From the NCBI GenBank assembly GCA_900312665.1, contig ONZQ02000002.1:1854200-1918199 (forward strand): 64,000 nucleotides of DNA, read 5' to 3'. The notes under the pieces are model-generated. The model was not told the origin of the DNA. It saw only the letters and a list, made by a program, of their open reading frames with translations, and did no database searches. Both the position numbers and the translations under genes were made by a program. The DNA comes from Cephalotrichum gorgonifer (taxonomy: Eukaryota; Ascomycota; Sordariomycetes; Microascales; Microascaceae). Positions 45,196 through 57,015 of the stretch are shown here, piece after piece. Every line of letters starts with the position of its first letter. Position 1 is the stretch's first letter.

Positions 45196-45832
45196 ATGTA
45201 TAAATGTAGCGGTACTTCTGTTAAATATAAATAATAGCATAATTACATGTACCTGAACCTCTACACGGCTGGGTCCGTCCTCTTAAAACGCAGGGACGAC
45301 GCTAAATAGACATCCTTAGTCATAAGCGATTGGCTTCCGTTTGGGGATGGCCCGGACGTGCCTTGAGGCTTGCCCCATTGCCTGGCGGTTGTGTTCCCGG
45401 TCCCTCCATGCGATGCTATATCGCCAACCTCCATTTCACCTGCTTCCGATCACATCACAACTTCAGACTCCGCGCTGCCCTCAAATAATACCGGCCACCT
45501 CCATAGCGCTCCACCATTTCGGCCTCTCGACCCTCTGCGCTTTTCTATCATTAGCGTCGCTCACCGATCCCCACGAGCCTAGACGGACATCACCCGCCCC
45601 CTTATCGATTGACCGTATCAGTTATGAAATAGCTTCCAGAGTTTACCATCGGCTACCACGGGCACAAGGCGACCCAAGTCCCCGTTGGGCGAATACGATC
45701 CCGACGCCTGGATTCTTACCTAGCTTGCTGGGTGATTTACAGCCCTTCGCCGCCTCCACACCAACTCGCGCTTCGATCTATCCCCCCTCAAACAAACCGC
45801 CTCGCCTCACCCTTCTCCGCGAACCATCAACC

Positions 45833-47780
45833 ATGACATTACCACTTGAGCCGGATGCCGCGCTTGCGGGGCCATCTAAGCGGACGGCCGACGTGAGGAC
45901 GCCCGTATCCAACACTCCCTCTAGGATTACAACCCCCCCACCTCAGTCAGAACGAGGCCGTCTCGAAGCTAGACACTCCCTGGACAACTCAAACAATCGG
46001 AAGACGCGCCCGAGGAGAAACGATCCAGGACGATCAACACCGTTTGACACCGATGCAGTCGACAATGCGTTGCTAAGGGAGGTGCATCGTCAACAGAGGG
46101 AGAGCACTCCGGGAGCCAGCCCACATAGGAAACGACAGAGAATCAACGGTGACAGGTTCGTCTTGCCACTCCCCACGACCATTTCCTCCTTTGTTCTACA
46201 CGGAATGTTGAATTGACTCGGCGTGTTTTCAGGTTCATACCTACACGAACGGGGCAGGACTTGCAAGCTAGCTTTAGTCTTCTACACGAGGATGGATCCC
46301 CAGCAACACCGCCTCGGCAAAAGAAGCGCACTCCTCACGGAGAACTTCATTTCCAAAAGAGTAAGCTCGCCACTGCTAGATGTGCTCTGTGAAATCTCAC
46401 CTCTAACATCCTACAGCGGAGGAAGCAAATCGAACCTTTTCAAAGCTGCTCCGAGCTGAGCTTTTCGAGAGCACCATACCTCAGGAGAACCCGCAAACGA
46501 TATCGCCCGATCATACATCAACCGGAGGGACCAAGGCTCACGATACGAGATCGCATACACCGCCCAACAATTCATCTGCTGCTTCGCTCCCAGCTTCACT
46601 TACTCCGTCAACGCCCCACAAGAACCTCTTCTCTTACCTCTCACCCCGCCATCAGGGCAGCGTTGGCGCGCATCCAACCCCGACTAAGACACCACAGAGT
46701 CGCAATGGTCCCAACCTCGATACTCGTTCGGAAATTTACAGCCTATCACCCGTTCGATTCGGAAGCCAGCAGATGCTTCTCAGCCCTCGGAAGCAGCCGA
46801 GGGCAGTGAGCAAGGTCCCTTACAAGGTTCTGGATGCCCCCGAGCTTGCAGACGACTTCTATTTAAATCTTGTAGACTGGGGTAGTGCGAACATTCTTGG
46901 AGTCGGGCTTGGGTCCAGTGTGTACATGTGGAACGCGCAAACCAGCCGCGTCAACAAGCTATGTACACTCGAGGATGACACGGTCACTAGCGTGTCGTGG
47001 ATCCAAAAGGGGACGCATATTGCCATCGGAACCGGAAAGGGGCTGGTGCAGATCTGGGATGCTGAGAAGGCTAGGAGGTTACGCACCATGACGGGTCACA
47101 CAGCTCGAGTGGGATCCCTGGCGTGGAATACCCACATACTCACCTCGGGTTCCCGCGATCGACTCATCTACCACCGCGACGTTCGAGCGCCGGACCAATG
47201 GATGAAGAAGCTGGTTGGCCACAAGCAGGAGGTGTGTGGGCTGAAATGGAACTGCGAGGACGGCCAGCTGGCGAGCGGCGGCAACGATAATAAGCTCATG
47301 GTGTGGGACAAGCTATCGGAGACGCCACTGTGGAAGTTCTCGGACCACACAGCAGCGGTAAAAGCGATCGCATGGTCACCTCATCAGCGGGGCCTCCTCG
47401 CGTCCGGGGGTGGCACTGCAGATAGGAGGATAGTGTTCCATGACACCGTGAGAGGGACCGTGATCAATGAGGTGGACACGGGGAGCCAGGTCTGCAACAT
47501 CGCCTGGTCGAAGAACTCGAACGAGATCGTGACGACTCACGGATACAGCCAGAACCAGATCGTCGTCTGGAAGTATCCGTCCATGACGCAGGTTGCGAGC
47601 CTGACGGGCCACACGTACCGTGTACTCTATCTGGCGATGAGCCCCGACGGCCGGGTAGTGGTTACTGGCGCTGGCGACGAGACGTTGAGGTTCTGGAACG
47701 TGTTTGGTCGGAGACCCGGCGCTAGGGAGGACGGCGAGAGTGGGTCGGGCCGCCTGGCGGACTGGGGAATCATTCGGTAA
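45833..47780 (+). CDS. CDH1: APC/C activator Cdh1 (Fizzy-related)
   Basis: Three exons, 45833-46155, 46233-46360 and 46417-47780, give 604 residues. The C-box DRFIPTR (107-113), which binds the anaphase-promoting complex, is completed across intron 1. Next come an S/T-P rich linker with many Cdk-type sites (TPP, SPR), the conserved KVPYKVLDAPEL (283-294), seven WD40 repeats that recognise D-box and KEN degrons, and a terminal Ile-Arg (IR tail). These features separate it from Cdc20. Cdh1 directs ubiquitination of mitotic cyclins and other substrates in late mitosis and G1. The frame is open for a further 162 codons upstream to an ATG at 45347; the family start favours the ATG at 45833. Confidence 0.95.
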
Positions 47781-48816
47781 CCATGTTTTTGGGTTGTCTT
47801 GAGTGAGAAATGGAACTCATTTTCATCCACGCAACCGTTTCGCTCCAGACTTGCTCGTATTCGCAACCCTACTCTTCCTGCCTCTATGAAGCGAGGAGGC
47901 AGCAGTGGGTATGGCTCGTCCTGACGTTTCGCGGATGGGGTGGTGTTTGGCTGATCTCGATTCACGTCTGGCTGAGAAATATCCGCGAATGTTGTTATTG
48001 TCTCTTTTTTTTCGCATCTGAACGGCGTTCTGGAAGTTAGCACAGGTACTTGAGGGGCAAAGGGGGGCAGCCGGAGGGAGGGAGTGGTAGGCAGCATCGG
48101 AGAATTGGTGTTTTGTATCTTTTGGGGACCGGGTGGATGGGTATGGTCTATAATGCCAGTCATGAGGCGGGTTGGTGTCGCGTGGGTACTTCATGTGGTG
48201 GCTTGCTTCGCCGGGTGACGAATTTGACGTATCTTCGCTTTCACAAAGATTCAGCCACGGTTGCTCAATGTATGCGCGGTTGTGATTCCGCCCTCTGGCG
48301 TCTGTTTTGTAGGCATTGCGATGTCCACGTCGCCACGTCTTACGACAGGGTGAGGGCGGTAGCATTTGGGGGGTGAACTGGCTGTCCACTCCCGGCGTCG
48401 TAGGAGACGACCATCCATGAGTGTAGTCAAACCTGTAGTTGACGCTGTGTTCTCTGTGTTCTCGGAGTGTCGCGTCTCGGCGGCCATGCACATGTGGATT
48501 GATGTACGGAGTACTCGTAAGCATGGTAAGGCCGGGCACGAAGAGTATGTAGCTCCATCTCGAATAGCATGATAACGGATTATATTCAACAAATCAAATA
48601 GGTATCATGACCCTCCCCCAAATAGGAATACCCAAAGGAAATACCCCTTCCACAAAATTCCAAGCCGGCTTTCCAATTACTATCATATCCGACCAAGGGC
48701 GTGTCGAACATTTCGGACACTAAATCGCAAAGGACACTGGTATATCTTGCCGTAAAAACATTGAAATGTCAAAAAACAAATCGCCAGAGATGGAAAAAGA
48801 GATGTCCCTCCAGGGG
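47781..48816. other. Convergent region between CDH1 and GPC1
   Basis: About 1 kb between two stops; overlapping short ORFs on both strands, none with a recognisable product. Confidence 0.45.
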
Positions 48817-50451
48817 TCAAGACTCCTGAGCCTTCCTCACTCGCGCGCCATTGTTCGGCCCGTCATCCAAGGCAGTCGTTGAAGCTGCTTTAAGCGGCCT
48901 CTTGTCATCCAGGAGCGGAATGTCGTCCAAGTTGTCGGCGACGGAGCCTCTGTCTGGCTTTGGTTCCGTGGCTCCGGTGTCTCCAGATGATCTAGGTCCA
49001 GATGCAGCTGTGCTGCCAGTGAGGCCCGTGTCGTTACTGGGAGCGAGCGACGGGGACGTGTCGAGTTCCGAGTTGCTCTGCCACTTAGCCACCTCCGCTT
49101 TCATCGCCTCCAGGTCCTTCTGGAAACGCTTCCCAAAGACGTCAATGTAATACGTCGCGCCGTTATATACACTCCAAGTGAATACAACCATGAGGTAGGC
49201 GGCCGAGGCGTGTCGGCTGAAGAGCCAGATACGACACGGAAGCATAGTAAGGATCGCGTAGCAGTACTGGATAAGCATAAAGGCCGGTTCTTGCAGAGCG
49301 TTGGGCAAAGAGAGGACGATCTTGCCAATCCATACTTTGGAGTATGACTTTCGTAGCCAGGTGAACGAGGTTGGCCGGCCGGCCGCAATCTTCTCCCGAC
49401 GACGGACGGTGATGAAGAAGTAATAGGACAGCTGCCATACGGCATAGGGGATCGAGCTCCAAGCCAGCATGGAGAAAAGACCCCCGTACGCGTTGGGCGA
49501 TCCAGGCGCGGCGTTCTTCATATTGAACGCCGCGGGGAAGCGGATGGCCTGCTGGTCTGCAGGGTACAGGTGAACGATACAGTGTAGCGCCGCGCAAGGC
49601 ATAATGTGGATGAAGAGGGAGGTGACCTTGTCGAAGCTGTGGAAAACGAGGGAGTTGCGCCACAACATGATGGCGATTGCGTTGTTGCCGAACGTCAAGG
49701 AAAATACGGATATCAACAGCCTTGTCGAGGTGGGAAATACCCACATGCTGAGCATCAGGAGGAAGTTGACAAAGTAGCAGAGATCGGCAAGGAAGTAGTG
49801 GTAGCCCCGTCGATGGTAGGTGAAGCACCGTATAGGCATGAGGTACAACAGCTGCGCCGTGTACCACAGGTGGAAGTACTCGGGGTAGCCGCCGATAAGG
49901 TAGCCGCTGATGAAGATGTTCATGACGCCACAGATGAAGGACACCTTCTCCCGCAGAGTGATGACCTTGGTGTCGTTCCAGCGGCCGCTGAGCTTCTCCA
50001 TGCTCCGCCTCATGTTTTTCCGGTAGCGCTCCAGCTGCTCCTCGGCGGGCGGGACTCGACGGCGCCATTCTCTGACCATCTGGTCGCGCGCGACCTGGCC
50101 CTTGGACTTAAAGGCATCTTTTGACCGACGGACTTTCTCCGTCTGGGCGGATATACCCCTCTGAAGCTTCTCGAGTTGTAGAGGAAGCGCAAAGTTGTCC
50201 AGTAGGTCCATCACTGTAAGTCGGTCCAGGGGAGTGTGTGGATCCCAGTCGTCATGATGGGAGCTGCTTCCGGAGAAAGATGGGTTTCGGGAGAGGCCGG
50301 GGCTTTTCGACGCAACGGAGTCGTGACTTGGTATATCTTGGTCCCCGGTGGATGAATCCTGCGAGGAGTGGCGTTCGGGGGCGAGGCTATTCTGTACTTC
50401 TCCCGCAGGTCGACCGCCGCCGGGTATCGCTTCGGTTTCCGGAGCGTCCAT
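48817..50451 (-). CDS. GPC1: Glycerophosphocholine acyltransferase (Gpc1, DUF2838 family)
   Basis: A single coding exon of 544 residues. The frame is open to 50505 but starts there with GTG, so the ATG at 50451 (MDAPETEAIP) is chosen. Residues 1-90 are Ser/Pro-rich and disordered, about 100-160 are charged and helical (ERYRKNMRRSMEKLSGRW), and about 165-460 contain some seven or eight hydrophobic segments with landmarks GYLIGGYPEYFHLWYTAQ, TYHRRGYHYFLADLCYFVNF, FGNNAIAIMLWRNSLVFHS and NALQEPAFMLIQYCY. This is the Gpc1 (yeast YGR149W) family, which acylates glycerophosphocholine with acyl-CoA to remodel phosphatidylcholine at the ER. The last 85 residues are disordered. A possible 5' UTR intron ends at 50495. 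Confidence 0.9.
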   Translation of the reverse strand: MDAPETEAIPGGGRPAGEVQNSLAPERHSSQDSSTGDQDIPSHDSVASKSPGLSRNPSFSGSSSHHDDWDPHTPLDRLTVMDLLDNFALPLQLEKLQRGISAQTEKVRRSKDAFKSKGQVARDQMVREWRRRVPPAEEQLERYRKNMRRSMEKLSGRWNDTKVITLREKVSFICGVMNIFISGYLIGGYPEYFHLWYTAQLLYLMPIRCFTYHRRGYHYFLADLCYFVNFLLMLSMWVFPTSTRLLISVFSLTFGNNAIAIMLWRNSLVFHSFDKVTSLFIHIMPCAALHCIVHLYPADQQAIRFPAAFNMKNAAPGSPNAYGGLFSMLAWSSIPYAVWQLSYYFFITVRRREKIAAGRPTSFTWLRKSYSKVWIGKIVLSLPNALQEPAFMLIQYCYAILTMLPCRIWLFSRHASAAYLMVVFTWSVYNGATYYIDVFGKRFQKDLEAMKAEVAKWQSNSELDTSPSLAPSNDTGLTGSTAASGPRSSGDTGATEPKPDRGSVADNLDDIPLLDDKRPLKAASTTALDDGPNNGARVRKAQES

Positions 50452-52007
50452 GATGGTGAGCGTCGAGGGTAGTCTGCAGCCAGGCAGAGGTTGCCTAAAA
50501 GGCACGGTGGGTTAGCATCCAGGGCGTAGAGGTTTGACGTAGATGTAGCCTAGCCCAGGGTCGTGATCAGGGGGATGGAGCTACCTGTAGAAGCTGGTCG
50601 TAGGAAGCAGGGTAGATCCAAAACGTTGGGTGCGCGGTGGTTCGACAGGGACGGGTCCCCTCTAGCATTCAATCTTCGCAGAGGTGTCGGGTGCTTGGTG
50701 GTGGTGGGTGGTGGGAAGGGAGTGTAAGTCGGTAGCTTGAGGTGGTCTCGTCTGAGCTGCAGTTGCGACTCAAGACCTGATGGTCTCGGGAGAGGGCACG
50801 GTTGAAACAAAGCACCCGATGGGCATGGAAACCATGGGATTCTCCTTTTGTGGACAGAAAGAAAATAGTTCTGGGGGAAATAATCTTAAGACAACGGGAA
50901 GTTAGCCTTGACTTGACATGATGTCTCGTGTTGGAGCTTGCAAGGGAGTGGACGTGCGCTAGGGAGCTTTGGGGCAGCGAGCAGGGGGGTGTAATACAAT
51001 TTGTACTTGTATGAGGATTAAAAGTTGGTTGGAACACAGGAGCATGCGTGGTCCACCGCCTCTTTCCCGTTAATAGATATATGTATCTCGTCCTCCGTAG
51101 TACTTGTAGATAACCATCTGGACCCTGGAGGAAGGTTCAGGCAGAGCATCTGAGTAGTTCAAGTACGATAATTGTTAATCCTTGTTGTGACCAGGTGGTC
51201 GATTCTTGAGCTCTGGTTGGCCTATCTTCAAAGAGGCAGCCTCTCTCGCTTTTGGCCCCATGACGCGCCGGATATAGTTAAGAAGTACAGCACTGGCGAA
51301 GAGTACATGCAAGTGCTTGTATCTTCGGATTTCTCACGTGTATTGGCTTTCTTTCCCTCGGATCGCATGCATGGAGGGATCGCTCCTTCTAACCTTCCAG
51401 CCCTCTGGATGCTACGCGGTAGACCCGCATGAGCACTTTAGAACGGAACATCGCTCTCGGGATATGCTGAGACAATACTCCCTAGTATTAAACTGTATTA
51501 TTACCTCCAAGACGATGTGACGTGACCCCGTGGCCTCCTAACGCAGAGGGACTGCCATTGTCGTGACCGCGTAGGACCCATTTCGACAGCTGATGTCACC
51601 TGTGAACAGTGTACCGCCACTTGCACCAGTAATAGCTTGCGCGCAATTCATTTGTCCCAGGACACGCGTTTTGCCTCGAGAACATCTCGAGTCTAAACTA
51701 TCACGACAGCTTCGTCCAATCCAACATCCTTCTCCACGGCGTGCTTCCTATTATGCGCCTGCGATGTTTTCGTGACTCAATCTTAAGTTCACGCGCGACT
51801 ATACTTTAAAAAAAAACAGACAACCCACCAGTTTTCTCTCGTTATCGCTACCCGTCGAGGGCCGACTTTGGCGATCGCGTCGCGCCCTCCAGACTTTACG
51901 AGTGACTAAAAGTCGCCCTTCAACACCACGCGCAACGCCCGCGACGCCGAGATAGAGCTCGCCTGTCCGAACCTTCCATCGCCGCGATTTAATATACCGC
52001 CGCAAAG
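50452..52007. other. Divergent promoter region of GPC1 and SMC1
   Basis: 1.55 kb between divergent starts. A GCTAAC...TTTTAG sequence just upstream of GPC1 may be the end of a 5' UTR intron (about 50584-50495, minus strand). An ACGCGT site lies at 51664-51669. No other gene is supported. Confidence 0.5.
51664..51669. promoter_or_regulatory. MCB-type ACGCGT site upstream of SMC1
   Basis: ACGCGTTT, a match to the MluI cell-cycle box bound by MBF, lies 339 bases before the SMC1 ATG. Further ACGCGC and GCGTCGCG sequences occur at 51791 and about 51877. Cohesin genes are G1/S-regulated in yeasts, so function is plausible but not shown. Confidence 0.4.
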
Positions 52008-55000
52008 ATGGGGAAACTAATCCGCCTGGAGCTCTTTAGTACGTTGACAGCTAATGACCCTCACCCCTACCTACCCCTCACGACTAACCCCCCGCGGCAG
52101 ACTTCAAATCCTACAAGGGCCACCACACCCTCCTTTTCGGAGACTCGTATTTCACGTCAATCATTGGACCAAATGGCTCTGGAAAGTCGAATTCGTATGT
52201 AGTTGGCCTCATACCCTGACTTGCATTCGCGCATGGTTTCTCTCCTCCACGCGAGGCGTTGGTGCTAACAGATCTTTCCCCCGGATAGCATGGACGCAAT
52301 CTCATTCGTCCTTGGAATCAAGTCTTCACATCTCCGATCCGCGCAGCTCAAGGATCTCGTCTACCGCGGCCGCATCCTCAAAACATCCAAAATCAACGAC
52401 GATGGTTCGGCCGACGCGCCCAACGGCAATGGTCACGCTAACGGCCACGATGACGATGATGACGAGCCATCCCAGCGTGCGTCCAGAGGCGACCCGAAGA
52501 ACGCGTGGGTCATGGCCGTCTACGAAGATGATGCCGGCGATGAGCAGAAGTGGAAACGTACGATCACGACGCAGGGGTCCAGTGAATACCGCATCAACGA
52601 CCGTGTTGTGACGGCTCAGCAGTATAACGAGTCTCTCGAAGCCGAGAATATCCTCATCAAGGCGCGGAACTTCCTCGTCTTCCAGGGTGACGTGGAAGCT
52701 ATTGCCTCCCAGTCACCCCACGACCTTACGCGTCTCATCGAGCAGATCTCGGGGAGTCTTGAGCACAAGGCCGAGTACGAGAGGCTACAGAGCGAGGCCG
52801 AGGTTGCTTCCGAGAATCTCGCTTTCCAGCTTCATCGGCGCCGTGGTATCAATTCCGAGATCAAGCAGTATCAAGAACAGAAGAAGGAAGCGGACGATTT
52901 CCAGGACAAGACGAACGAACGGGATGATGCCATCGTGACCAAAACCCTCTGGAAACTCTACCACTTCCAGCGGAATATGGATGAGTCGAGTGCGTTGATC
53001 CATGACCACCAAGAAAACCTCAAGGAGTTCCGCCGCAATGTCGAGTCGTATGAGCAGAACCTGGACGCCGCTCGTAGGGACCAGGCAGCGCTAAGCCGAG
53101 AAGTCTCCAAACTGGAGAGGACAATCAAGGCAAAGAGCAGGGACTTGGAGGACTCGCAGAACGGCCTTGTGCCCCTCGATGAAAAGGTCGAGCAGACAAA
53201 TAAGCAATGCGAGATCTTGCGGCAGCGTATCGAGGCCGTCACCAAGGAACGGGATGAGAAGACCGTCGTCATTAAGAAGACGAAGAAGGACCTTGCGGCT
53301 GTCGAAAAGGCTCAAGAGCTCTACGAAAAGGAGTACCGGGATCGCATGAAGAAGCAGGGAAAAGAACTGAGCGATGCCGATCGAAAGGAGTACAACACTC
53401 TCCGTGCTCAGGTCATGGCCAAGGCGTCGACAAACCAGAAGGATCTCGACAATCTCGTCCGCCAGCAAAAGTCAGACGAGGTAGTAGTAAACTCGTGCAA
53501 GGGCCGTGTGGACAGGGTTACTGGCGCCCTTGAGAAGGCCGAGGCCGAGCTTCAAACTACCGCGGATCGGAAAGCTGCTTCTCAAACAGCGGTGCAGCAA
53601 CTTGCCAAGGAGATCGAGACGAAGAAGAAGGAGTTCAACCAGGTTCAATCCGAACGTGTGCGGACCAACCAGAGACGTACGGAACTGGAGGAGCGGCTGG
53701 AAGACTTCGCCAAAAAGCTGCGAGAGGCGGATGATGGCAGGCGCCAGAACGATCGGGAGACCCGTCTTCGTGACATGGTGACGTCTCTGAAGCGGGTGTA
53801 TCCCGGGGTCAAAGGACGCGTCGGTGATCTTTGCAAGCCGAAGCAGAAGAAGTTCGACGAGGCCGTCATAGTAGCGCTTGGCCGCGACTTCGACTCTGTC
53901 GTCGTCGACACGGAGAAGACCGCCATCGCTTGCGTCCAGTATCTCAAAGACCAACGGTTCCCCCCCATGACCTTCATCCCGCTAGACAACATCAAAGTCA
54001 GCGCTGTCAACACGGCCATCAAGGGTATCGCCGGCGCCAGGTTGACCATCGACACTGTTGATTTCGACTCGCATCTCGAACGGGCCATCTCGTACGCCTG
54101 TGGAAGCTCAGTCGTCTGCGATACGCTCGATGTCGCAAAACAAATCTGCTACCAGAAGAAAATCCCCGTCAAGGCAGTCACACTGGAAGGGTTCGTCATC
54201 CATAAGGCCGGCCTTATGACCGGTGGGAGAGGCCCCGAGCGCAAGGGCGGGAAGCGCAAGTTTGAAGAACATGACGTTCAGAACTTGCAGCGACTCGCCT
54301 CCCAGTGCAAGGACGATCTCGAGAAGCTACCCAAGGCTGACCGCCGCGGCACCGCCGAGGAGACTCTTCAAGTTGAACTTTCAGGGCTCGAGCAGAGGTT
54401 ATTCTACGCTAAGAATGAGCTCGCTGCCCTGGAGAAGAACTACTTGAGTATCAAGAAGCTGAGGGACAACGAGAAACAGAAGCTCCAGGAATTGGAGCCG
54501 GAGTACACCGAGAAGCGCGAGGCACTAGAACGCCTCGGGCGCACGGTGCAAGGATTCTTGGACGCTATTGCGGAAGTCGAGGACAAGATCTTCTCCGGGT
54601 TCTGTAAGAAGCTCGGATACAGCAATATCCGAGACTACGAGGCACAGCAGGGTAGCATGGAGCAGGAGATGGTAGAGCAGCGCAACAAGTACGAAGTCCA
54701 GAAGCAGCGACTGAATAGCCGTCTGACCTGGGAAGAGTCGATCTTCAACGATGCGGAAGGCCGGTTACAACGAATCCAGGCGCAACTCCAACGACAACAG
54801 CAGGACATCGTCTCCTACAAACGGGAGAAGAAGGCTATCGAGCGGACACTCCAAAGCGAACAAGAGGAGATTGATGCCCTCACTGAAGATTTGGAAGAGC
54901 GCAAGAACAGCCTAGCGGAGAAGACTGAGCTTGTTGCACAGGCGCGAAGCGAGGTCCAGAAACGGTCCAAGGAAATCGATTCCAGGCTGAAGGACATCAG

Positions 55001-56107
55001 TTCCCTGGAGACGGTGGTGCAGCAGAATAGCAACCTGAAATTCAACTTGCTGCGGCGCTGCAAGCTCGAGCAGATTCAGGTCCCCCTTGTCAGCGGGACG
55101 CTTGACGACCTCCCCAACGAAGACAACCTCCTCCACCAAGACCCGGACGCCATGGATCTAGACGAAGAGGACGACGAAGCCGAAGACCGGGAAATGATGG
55201 AAGCGGCGTTGGACGACCACGGGATCGAAATCGACTTTGACAAGCTGGACGAGGATCTCAAAGACGTAAGTGCACCAGGAGGGTTTACAGGGGGTAGTTA
55301 CAGCTCCTTGACGTGATTGCTAACTACATATTTGGGGGGCTTTACAGTCATCCGAGGATAGCATCGAGGATAGCCTGGAGGAGAAGATCTCATCCCTCAC
55401 GGCGGAGCTTGAGAAGCTGAATCCCAACATGCGCGCTATTGACCGGTTGGGGCACGTGGAAACTCGACTCAAGGCCACCGTGCAGGAGTACGAGGATGCT
55501 CGGCAAGCACAGAAGCAGGCTCGCGACGCCTTTGACGAAGTGAAGAAGCTGCGGTTCGAGCTCTTCAACAAGGCCTTCTCGCACATTCAGGAGCAGATTG
55601 ACCACGTCTACAAGGACCTCACTCGGACGGAGAACTTCCCCGTCGGTGGACAGGCGTACCTGGACATCGAAGAGGACACCGACACGCCCTATTTGTCGGG
55701 CATCAAGTACCACGCCATGCCCCCCTTGAAGCGGTTCAGGGACATGGAGCACCTGTCTGGTGGAGAGAAGACGATGGCGGCGCTTGCGCTCCTCTTCGCG
55801 ATCCACAGCTACCACCCCAGTCCCTTCTTCGTCTTGGACGAAGTTGATGCCGCGCTGGACAATGCCAATGTGGAGAGAATCAAGAAGTATATCCGGGAGC
55901 ACGCTGGGCCCGGAATGCAGTTTGTGGTCATCAGTCTGAAGACCGGGCTGTTCCAGGACAGCGAGAGCTTAATTGGTGTTTACAGAGACCAAGAGGTGAA
56001 CAGCTCGAGGACCCTTACCCTAGATGTAAGTTCTAGTTCTTCGTTCGTGTGTGAGGTAGCGGACAGATCGATGCTAACGAAGAGGGCAGCTCCGGAAATA
56101 CGCGTGA
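52008..56107 (+). CDS. SMC1: Cohesin subunit SMC1
   Basis: Five exons, 52008-52038, 52101-52194, 52289-55265, 55348-56025 and 56090-56107, give 1265 residues. The N-terminal head has the Walker A loop GPNGSGKSN (33-41), followed by the SMC1-specific LGIKSSHLRSAQLKDLVYRG. Two long coiled coils flank the hinge (about 550-680, with GRVGDLCKPKQKKFDEAV and GLMTGGRGPERKGGKRKF). The C-terminal head has the signature LSGGEKTMAALALLFA (about 1170) and Walker B FFVLDEVDAALDNANV (about 1193). The last exon has 18 bases and supplies LRKYA and the stop. SMC1 pairs with SMC3 in the cohesin ring that holds sister chromatids. An acidic insert (MDLDEEDDEAEDREMMEAAL) near 1000 is usual in fungal SMC1. Confidence 0.98.
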
Positions 56108-57015
56108 TGGGGTAATGTTGGGCAAGAGGCGCTGAGGTGTGTGGGTTACGAATGAGGTCGCGAACGAGATCGCGAACGACATGAAAACATGTTTGATATC
56201 CGTGTACTTATGAATGGGGTGGTTTACTCTGTGAGGAGGACCGTTTTCCGTTTTCCGTTTCCGTTTTATGCGAGGGAACAAGGGAGGTGGAGTGGGAGTG
56301 GGTGCTTCGCAAGGCGTCTGTTAAATCAGAAGTAATGCTTCCTTCTCGCTGATGTTGAATCGACAAAACAATGGTGAACATGTGAGAGAAGGGGAAGAGG
56401 GCTTGTTCCACTGCTTCGTCCCGTTGGAGGAAGGTGGGTAAAGATATTAGGCTCTGTGTTGTGGAAGGAGGCTTGCATGTATTGTATGGATGTTGGCTGG
56501 CGCTAGCGCCGGCAGGAGCTGCCCAGCCAATATATGCAGGTACGACACTGAGTGTGTGCAGCAGCCAACAGTGAAAGTGTACAGCTGGCCCCACTATTCG
56601 CGACTCCACCTCAGAATAAAGTTCCTCCATGTGCATCGAAAGTTCGCTCCGTAGTCAGCCTCGCTGCCGCCTTGAGCCCGCTTTCAACTTCATGCTTTAA
56701 CACATTTAGCTCTGCATTTTCTCTTCTCCATTCCCTGCTTTCCACCTCCCCCGTTCCCCCCGCCCACTTTCGACTTCGTACGCATCCAACAACACCACAC
56801 TTCGCGCGTCGCAGCTCTCGTACCCTGCCTGCCGAGACGACTATCCAAGCACCGATCAGCTCACTTTGGCGACAACACTCTTCCCGCTTGATCACCATCC
56901 GCAGACCGCCGAGTACCGATCACGGATCACCAGCCTAGCACGCGGCGCAAAGCAGGCGCAAGAAAATACACGCACCCTATATTTGCGGGCACCTGAGTGC
57001 CTCACCTGCAGCGCC
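56108..57015. other. Intergenic region between SMC1 and TFA1
   Basis: About 900 bases between two plus-strand genes. The second half (56640-56990) is C/T-rich as expected of a promoter and 5' UTR. No gene visible. Confidence 0.5.

Larger units (their letters stand above)
41742..45832. other. Gene-poor 4.1-kb region before CDH1
   Basis: The longest gene-free stretch of the window. ORFs are short, overlap on both strands and lack domains. It contains a 31-base tandem array (43807-43930), a strong hairpin (45166-45195) and an AT-rich segment (44830-45010). The last 490 bases form an open frame continuous with CDH1. The rest may be a decayed transposable element, a non-coding RNA or a long regulatory region; nothing visible decides between these. 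Confidence 0.45.

Noticed and set aside
49163..50068. 301-codon alternative frame inside GPC1
   Set aside because: Same strand, different frame, composition unlike a protein; the GPC1 frame has family motifs.
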